Shown in pieces: positions 59,730-64,000 of a DNA stretch of 64,000 nt (its first letter is position 1; every line of letters begins with the position of its first letter). Under the pieces are notes generated by a model. The model did not search any database. It worked only from the letters and a program-made list of their open reading frames with translations, and was not told where the DNA came from. The translations under genes were made by a program, and so were the position numbers. The stretch comes from Brevibacillus brevis NBRC 100599 (GTDB taxonomy: Bacteria > Bacillota > Bacilli > Brevibacillales > Brevibacillaceae), in assembly GCF_000010165.1 (NCBI RefSeq), contig NC_012491.1, positions 2,177,501 to 2,241,500 on the forward strand, read 5' to 3'.

Positions 59730-61262
59730 ATGCAGCAGGAAAAAGAACAGCAATTGCTCGAGGACAGGAGAGACCTGAACAAGTTTGGTTATGCGCAGGA
59801 ATTACTGAGGGATATGGGTGGCTTTTCGAACTTTGCGATCTCATTTTCGATTATCTCTATTTTAACAGGTGCAGTATCCTTGTATGGGCACGGATTACTG
59901 TATGGCGGCTCTGGCATGATGGGCTTCGGATGGACCTTGGTCGCGCTATTCGTCATCCTGATAGCAGCATCGATGTCTGAGCTCGCATCTGCGATCCCTA
60001 CAGCCGGAGCATTGTATCATTGGGCAGCTATTTTAGGCAGCAAACGGTGGGGCTGGTACACAGCGTGGATCAATCTCATCGGCCAAATCGGGATTGTCGC
60101 AGGTATTGACTATTCGTTCTCTTTGTTTGCGGACCCGCTGCTCGCGAGTGCGTTTGGCTATACCTCAACGGAAACGACTACGTTAATCCTGTTCGGGATT
60201 ACACTCCTTTTGCACGGTACGTTTAACCACATTGGAATTCGACTCGTTGCCCGGTTAAATGATTTCTCTGCTTGGTACCATATAGGCGTCGTCGTCATAC
60301 TCGTCGGAAGTCTCGTTTTTTTCTCCCGTAATGATCTGCAACCGCTTGATTACCTCTTCCAAGTCGGTCAAACCTTTTCAGACAAACCGTACGCGATTGC
60401 TTTTTTGATTGGGTTGTTACAGGCGCAGTGGACATTTACTGGGTATGATGCATCGGCGCATACGATTGAAGAAACGATTAATCCACGGGTTCGTGCTGCT
60501 TGGGGGATTTATACGTCTGTGGCCTTTTCCTTTATTTTTGGATTTATCATGCTTGCTTTTGTCACTTTATCCATCAAAAACGCAGCGGCTGCCAGTGAAG
60601 CGGAAAATGCATTTATTTATGTGATTAGCGAAGCATTAGGTGGCACATTTGGTTCCGTTGTGCTGTGGCTCGTCACCTTTGCGATGTGGTTCTGTGGCTT
60701 GGCATCGATTACTTCCTTTTCGCGAATGTTGTATGCGTTTTCGCGTGACAAAGGAATGCCGTGGAGCCATCAGTGGGCAGAAATTTCGACCAAATACCGA
60801 ACGCCGGCAAAAGCAATTTGGCTGGTTATCATTCTTTCCTTTGCGCTTGCCTTGTTCGATTACATCGTGAAAAGCATCAATCCGAACACGTCGTATACGA
60901 CCTTGGCATTTTTGACTGCGGTAAGTGTCGTTGGGTTATATGTCGCTTACGGGATTCCGTTGTACCTCAAGCTCCGGGCGGAATCCCGGGGACTTTTTCA
61001 GCGGAAGCATTACGGTCCTTGGCATCTGGGGAACTGGAGTAAACCCATTAATGTGTTGAGCCTGATTTGGATCGTCTTCATCTCGATAATGATGGTGATT
61101 CCGCCGAATCAAACAGCTGGGTATGCCTTGATCGCCATGTTTTTGGTGCTTCTAATCATGGATTTGGCTTATTACCGGAAGCATTTCAGGGGCCCGCAAG
61201 CTGCGCTGGGCAATTCAGAGGAAGACATAAAACGTCAGGAAGCAAAATTTCGTGACTCCTAA
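59730..61262 (+). CDS. APC-superfamily amino acid permease
   Basis: A 510-residue, about twelve-helix transporter of the GABA/BAT1-type group of the APC superfamily. Signature loops: FSIISILTGAVSLYGHGLLYGG, ELASAIPTAGALYHWAAILGSKRWGW, and GLLQAQWTFTGYDASAHTIEETINPR (helix 6). Likely imports an amino acid or amine. ATG 59730 follows GGGAGGG; the 45 residues upstream in frame have no ribosome site of their own and overlap the micro-protein. Its terminator is interrupted by the IS3 element. Confidence 0.9.
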   Translation: MQQEKEQQLLEDRRDLNKFGYAQELLRDMGGFSNFAISFSIISILTGAVSLYGHGLLYGGSGMMGFGWTLVALFVILIAASMSELASAIPTAGALYHWAAILGSKRWGWYTAWINLIGQIGIVAGIDYSFSLFADPLLASAFGYTSTETTTLILFGITLLLHGTFNHIGIRLVARLNDFSAWYHIGVVVILVGSLVFFSRNDLQPLDYLFQVGQTFSDKPYAIAFLIGLLQAQWTFTGYDASAHTIEETINPRVRAAWGIYTSVAFSFIFGFIMLAFVTLSIKNAAAASEAENAFIYVISEALGGTFGSVVLWLVTFAMWFCGLASITSFSRMLYAFSRDKGMPWSHQWAEISTKYRTPAKAIWLVIILSFALALFDYIVKSINPNTSYTTLAFLTAVSVVGLYVAYGIPLYLKLRAESRGLFQRKHYGPWHLGNWSKPINVLSLIWIVFISIMMVIPPNQTAGYALIAMFLVLLIMDLAYYRKHFRGPQAALGNSEEDIKRQEAKFRDS

Positions 61263-61301
61263 TGGAAAAGAAGATCTGGCTCACGGAATGTGAAGGGCCA
61301 C

Positions 61302-61313
61302 CCTTATGTCAGT
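61302..61313 (+). terminator. 5' half of the permease terminator, split by the IS
   Basis: ACCCTTATGTCA at 61302-61312 with the first copy of AGT. Joined to TGGCATAGGGGTTTTTTT at 62597 onward, past the IS, it forms a 12-bp stem (two G-U), a GTAT loop and a T7 run: a classic terminator with the IS in its loop. Confidence 0.7.
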
Positions 61314-61350
61314 TGGTCAAGACCCCATTTAGTGGACATTGAAATAAGCC

Positions 61351-62244
61351 CTAGGCTATAAGCTGGCGTCGGTATTCAACCGGCGTCAGCTTATTTAGTT
61401 TTCGTTGTGCTCTTTTCTCGTTATAAAAGAGAATAAATTCTTCTATTCGCCTTTGTGCTTCCTCTATACTTCGGATATCATAGGGATAGAGTGCTTCAAC
61501 TTTCAGATGCGAAAAAAAGCTCTCCATAGAGGCGTTGTCATAACAATTGCCTCGGCGTGACATGCTGATTTGGGCTCCAACCTTTGGCAGCATGTCGTGG
61601 TAAGCATGGGACGTGTACTGGTACCCTTGATCGCTGTGAACGATCAATCCAGCCACGTCTTTTTGTTTTTCAAATGCTTTCTTGAAGGTTTCTAACACAA
61701 GTGGATTATCGTTACGCTGGCTTAGATGATAAGCGACAATCTCATTGTTCCATAGATCTTTTATAGCAGATAAGTAAATCCGATGGTCAAATACCCGAAA
61801 CTGTGTGACATCCGTTACCCACTTTTGATTAGGCCCTTCCGCAGTGAAATTCCGTTGCAGCAAATTTTCCGTGATTCTGCCATCCGACACAGCCGTTTCA
61901 TAACTGGTACGGTGGATGTATTTACGACGGATGATTGCCTGCATGCCTAGCTCCTGCATGAGACGTAGCACTTTCTTGTGATTTACTTTCAGGTTATATT
62001 GGCGGTATAACTCGTCCTGGACACGACGATAGCCAACCGTCTTGTCCCGTTCTTCATAAATGCTTCTGATTTTGCGTTTGAGATGTTCGTCGGGATCATT
62101 GTCCTTGCGTTTCACATACGCATAGTAACCGCTTCGGCTTATACCTAAACAAGCGCACAGTTCTTGAACGCTTCGTTTGTCCCTTAGCTCGTCAACGACG
62201 ATGTGCTTGTTTTGCAACCCTCCCGATTCAAGATTTGTAACCAC
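61351..62244 (-). CDS. IS3 transposase OrfB (DDE integrase domain)
   Basis: A 297-residue product with an HTH_21 N-terminal part (RDKRSVQELCACLGISRSGYYAYVKRKD) and the rve integrase core with catalytic VTDVTQF (Asp), VHSDQGYQYTS (Asp) and ASMESFFSHLKVE (Glu), the DDE triad. Normally made as an OrfAB fusion of about 387 residues through a -1 shift at 62244-62250. It appears intact. Confidence 0.9.
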   Translation of the reverse strand: MVTNLESGGLQNKHIVVDELRDKRSVQELCACLGISRSGYYAYVKRKDNDPDEHLKRKIRSIYEERDKTVGYRRVQDELYRQYNLKVNHKKVLRLMQELGMQAIIRRKYIHRTSYETAVSDGRITENLLQRNFTAEGPNQKWVTDVTQFRVFDHRIYLSAIKDLWNNEIVAYHLSQRNDNPLVLETFKKAFEKQKDVAGLIVHSDQGYQYTSHAYHDMLPKVGAQISMSRRGNCYDNASMESFFSHLKVEALYPYDIRSIEEAQRRIEEFILFYNEKRAQRKLNKLTPVEYRRQLIA

Positions 62245-62513
62245 TTTTTTAAGACATCTACCTCCAGTTGTAGACGCCGAATTTCCCGGTCCTGCTCCGT
62301 TTCAACCCGATAAGGATTTCCACGCCCGTCCTTGAATGATGCATCTCCATTTTCACGATACTTTCTCATCCAAGTTCTGACGCGGTATTTATCCTGGACC
62401 CCTAGGTGTTCTGCAATCTTTCTGTAGCTCCATCCTTCTTCCACGTGCAAGCGAACCGCTTCTACCTTGAGTGTTTCTGGATAATGTTTACATTTGTGTC
62501 CTTTCACTGCCAT
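62184..62513 (-). CDS. IS3 OrfA helix-turn-helix protein
   Basis: A 109-residue HTH protein (KVEAVRLHVEEGWSYRKIAEHLGVQDKYRVRTWMRKYREN) followed by a leucine-zipper-like coil (EIRRLQLEVDVLKKWLQIL). It recognises the IS ends. ATG 62513 is chosen; the ribosome site AGGGGG lies in a hairpin arm. It reads through the A6G slippery site to its own stop at 62184. Confidence 0.88.
   Translation of the reverse strand: MAVKGHKCKHYPETLKVEAVRLHVEEGWSYRKIAEHLGVQDKYRVRTWMRKYRENGDASFKDGRGNPYRVETEQDREIRRLQLEVDVLKKWLQILNREGCKTSTSSLTS
62244..62250 (-). promoter_or_regulatory. -1 frameshift site A AAA AAG between orfA and orfB
   Basis: On the minus strand the heptamer is A-AAA-AAG in the OrfA zero frame (TTA AAA AAG). 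Slipping back one base enters the OrfB frame at GTG GTT ACA. This is the standard IS3 arrangement for making OrfAB. Confidence 0.88.
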
Positions 62514-62524
62514 GACGAAAAGCA

Positions 62525-62562
62525 CCCCCTAGAATTACATCGGATTAACCTAGGGGTTTTTT
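62525..62562. terminator. IS right-end hairpin: terminator inward on plus, hides OrfA ribosome site on minus
   Basis: CCCCTAG (62526-62532) pairs with CTAGGGG (62550-62556). On the plus strand TTTTTT follows (62557-62562), so it can stop transcripts entering from the permease side. On the minus strand the 3' arm contains AGGGGG, the ribosome site of orfA. Confidence 0.75.
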
Positions 62563-62591
62563 CCAATGTCTATTCTAAGGGGTGCACTTCA

Positions 62592-62615
62592 AGTATTGGC
62601 ATAGGGGTTTTTTTC
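62592..62615 (+). terminator. 3' half of the permease terminator
   Basis: AGT direct repeat, then TGGCATAGGGG (62597 on) and a seven-T run. See the 5' half at 61302-61313. Confidence 0.7.
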
Positions 62616-62700
62616 GTGAAGGACGGTTTTGCATAACGAATGGCAGAGGACGAAAAGCTATCAGTAGGAAGGAAATAGCAATACAGATGGGAGGTAGGCG

Positions 62701-63159
62701 ATGAAAAGGATGAGATGGCTGCTACTAACAATGGGAATCGTGCTGATGGCTCAAGCAACGAGCTTGGTTCCACAGGTGAGTGGGTATGACAAATATGTGC
62801 GAGAAGGAAACTCCTCGAATCGGTATGAAGTCGCGGGTATTACAAATGCAGGCGCATTCGAAGCCTTTTTTGAAAAACTTCAAGAAGCGGTCAAAAATAG
62901 TGACAAGACAGAAGTAGCCAAGCATGTCAGGTATCCTCTGCGAGTGAACAAAGACGGAAAAAGTCAGTTTATCCGAGATGAACAGCAATTTTTGGAAGAG
63001 TACAATCGAATCATGACTGAGAAGGTAAAGGAAGCGTTTTTACAGCAAAAGGTAACCGACACGTTTGTTAATGATCAAGGTGTGATGGTAGGGAATGGAG
63101 AAATCTGGCTGGGGCAATTTTCGAATCGCTTTGTCGTTTTTGCAATAAATGTGGAATAG
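62701..63159 (+). CDS. Small secreted hypothetical protein
   Basis: A 152-residue secreted protein. Signal peptide MKRMRWLLLTMGIVLMAQA followed by a compact alpha+beta domain (FEAFFEKLQEAVKNSDKTEVAKHVRYPLRV, ... IMTEKVKEAFLQQKVTDTFVNDQGVMVGNGEIWLGQF) resembling an NTF2/SnoaL-like fold, as in DUF4440-type proteins. Function unknown. ATG 62701 follows GGGAGG. It lies just after the IS-split terminator. Confidence 0.75.
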   Translation: MKRMRWLLLTMGIVLMAQATSLVPQVSGYDKYVREGNSSNRYEVAGITNAGAFEAFFEKLQEAVKNSDKTEVAKHVRYPLRVNKDGKSQFIRDEQQFLEEYNRIMTEKVKEAFLQQKVTDTFVNDQGVMVGNGEIWLGQFSNRFVVFAINVE

Positions 63160-63435
63160 GACAAGAGCTTTTCTCTAGAAAAGCTCCCACTCTAGTAGCA
63201 TAAATCTTTTTATTGTTACAAATAGTATATTTAACATGGACATTATCGGTGGAAAATTCTAAAATAACAAATAAATAGACAGCTACAAATGTGGATTCGA
63301 CAGCCTTGTCCTCGTGGAATGGACATTTGTTATTTTCATCGTTCCGTGATAGAATTCACAAAACGATATTTTTTTTAGCTAAACTTAACTGACTCGGGAA
63401 ATGTTGAGGGATAAGGCAAAAAGAGGAGTGATTGT
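63160..63435. promoter_or_regulatory. Intergenic region with hairpin and promoter of the M20 gene
   Basis: GAGCTTTTC/GAAAAGCTC (63165-63186) is a 9-bp perfect hairpin near the stop codon of the secreted protein gene, without a T-run. Further on TTGTTA (63327-63332) and TAGAAT (63350-63355) at 17 bases form a likely sigma-A promoter for the M20 gene. No other gene seen. Confidence 0.55.
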
Positions 63436-64000
63436 GTGAGTTTGGAAACGAAGAAATGGGCGGATGAAGTAGCTGAGCAGGTAATCTCATGGCGACGATA
63501 TCTCCATCAGCATCCAGAATTGTCGTTTGAAGAGGAAAAGACGTCTCAATTTATTTACGAAACGTTGGAATCTTTCGGGAATTTGGAGCTTTCGCGGCCA
63601 ACCAAAACGAGCGTGGTCGCTCGACTGATCGGATCACAGCCAGGAAAAGTTCTTGGCATTCGCGCTGACATTGATGCTCTCCCGATCCATGAAGAAAATG
63701 ATGTGCCATATGCATCAGGAAAAGCTGGCGTGATGCACGCGTGCGGACATGACGGTCATACAGCGATGCTGTTGGGAGCCGCAAAAATTTTGTCCCAGTA
63801 CAAGGATCAAATCAAAGGTGAGGTTCGGTTCTTCTTCCAGCATGCCGAGGAGCTGCCGCCGGGTGGGGCTGCTGAAATCGTAAGAGCTGGTGCAGCGGAC
63901 GGACTGGATTCGATCATCGGTATTCATTTGGCATCGTACATGCCTGTAGGGAAATTTGGTGTACTTTATGGGGCACTTACTTCATCGACAGATCGCTTCG
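63436..64000 (+). CDS. M20 family amidohydrolase, cut by the window end
   Basis: The first 188 residues of an M20D amidohydrolase (HipO/AmaA/CarB-like). Seen: WRRYLHQHPELSFEEEKTS, LGIRADIDALPIHEEND (first metal Asp), VMHACGHDGHTAMLLGAA (metal His/Cys) and FFFQHAEELPPGGAAEIV (Glu pair). These enzymes cleave N-acyl amino acids or amides. GTG 63436 follows AGAGGAGTG. The rest lies beyond position 64000. Confidence 0.9.
   Translation, partial: MSLETKKWADEVAEQVISWRRYLHQHPELSFEEEKTSQFIYETLESFGNLELSRPTKTSVVARLIGSQPGKVLGIRADIDALPIHEENDVPYASGKAGVMHACGHDGHTAMLLGAAKILSQYKDQIKGEVRFFFQHAEELPPGGAAEIVRAGAADGLDSIIGIHLASYMPVGKFGVLYGALTSSTDRF

Larger units (their letters stand above)
61314..62591 (-). mobile_element. 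IS3-family insertion sequence (IS150-like), complete
   Basis: A 1278-bp element. Imperfect terminal inverted repeats begin TGGTCAAGACCCC at the left and, read from the right, TGAAGTGCACCCC, both ending at a shared GACATTG. A 3-bp direct repeat AGT flanks it (61311-61313 and 62592-62594). It carries orfA and orfB on the minus strand with a -1 frameshift site between them. Ends and repeat lengths fit the IS3 family. Its ends were read by eye; the outer few bases could differ by one or two. Confidence 0.85.

Noticed and set aside
1-64000. CRISPR arrays, prophage or restriction-modification islands
   Set aside because: The only tandem repeat is coding (PNVR array), no cas, phage or methylase genes are present, and the only mobile element is the single IS3 copy.

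Overview
The window reads as chromosome of an endospore-forming, low-to-mid GC Gram-positive of the Brevibacillus/Paenibacillus type; Brevibacillus is my best guess. This is an inference from strong AGGAGG-type ribosome sites, frequent GTG/TTG starts, spore genes (spore photoproduct lyase, YhcN/YlaJ-type lipoprotein, a YjcZ-type micro-protein, a coat-like repeat protein, UV endonuclease UvsE) and Bacillus-type families (MsmX, YcgQ/YcgR, Dgk/Dck, YkhA, YpuI). Nothing looks like prophage or a genomic island. The one mobile element is an IS3-family insertion near the right end.

Layout. 0-3.4 kb: glycosyltransferase, radical SAM protein, glycerophosphodiesterase. 3.5-12 kb: YjcZ-type micro-gene, then a beta-lysine/lysine catabolic cluster like B. 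subtilis yodP-yodT (acetyltransferase, PucR regulator, aminotransferase, two CoA-transferase subunits, deacetylase, aldehyde dehydrogenase) without the kamA aminomutase; then tRNA-Ser(UGA). 12-24 kb: acyl-CoA ligase, a fusion of NamZ-type muramidase and peptidoglycan deacetylase, a stalk-domain protein, a spore lipoprotein, a giant ATPase/TPR/BTAD regulator, and a TetR-HlyD-ABC2 operon. 24-30 kb: YpuI-like protein, subtilase, HAD phosphatase, MsmX ATPase, PucR-type regulator, metallophosphoesterase. 30-37 kb: acetyl-CoA synthetase, then metal homeostasis (CzcD, CzcO, ArsR/CadC-type repressor, YcgR/YcgQ pair) with two readable operators. 37-44 kb: acetyltransferase, M1 peptidase, SET protein, two-component system, ThiD, and an ECF sigma factor with its DUF4179 partner. 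44-54.5 kb: splB, the dgk-dck pair, VOC-TetR, methyltransferase, pterin dehydratase-like protein, cysteine-cluster protein, thioesterase, aldo/keto reductase, a frameshifted alpha-CTD-like gene, DCC protein and hutH. 54.8-64 kb: PNVR-repeat coat-like protein, uvsE, MHYT-GGDEF-EAL protein, amino acid permease with a small membrane ORF in front, the IS3 element, a secreted protein and a truncated M20 amidohydrolase.

The most interesting signals are regulatory. (1) The hutH leader has a 16-bp terminator holding GAG-N4-UAG-N4-UAG, the HutP-type spacing, and a 24-codon leader ORF whose stop codon lies in the hairpin loop. (2) Twice in host genes, and once in the IS, a terminator-like hairpin carries the next gene's Shine-Dalgarno in its 3' arm. 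(3) The IS sits in the loop of the permease's own terminator and seems to bring a replacement. (4) Clear operator palindromes lie before ycgR (Fur/Zur-like), czcO (CadC/CzrA-like), two TetR-linked operons, and an aldo/keto reductase (LexA-like).
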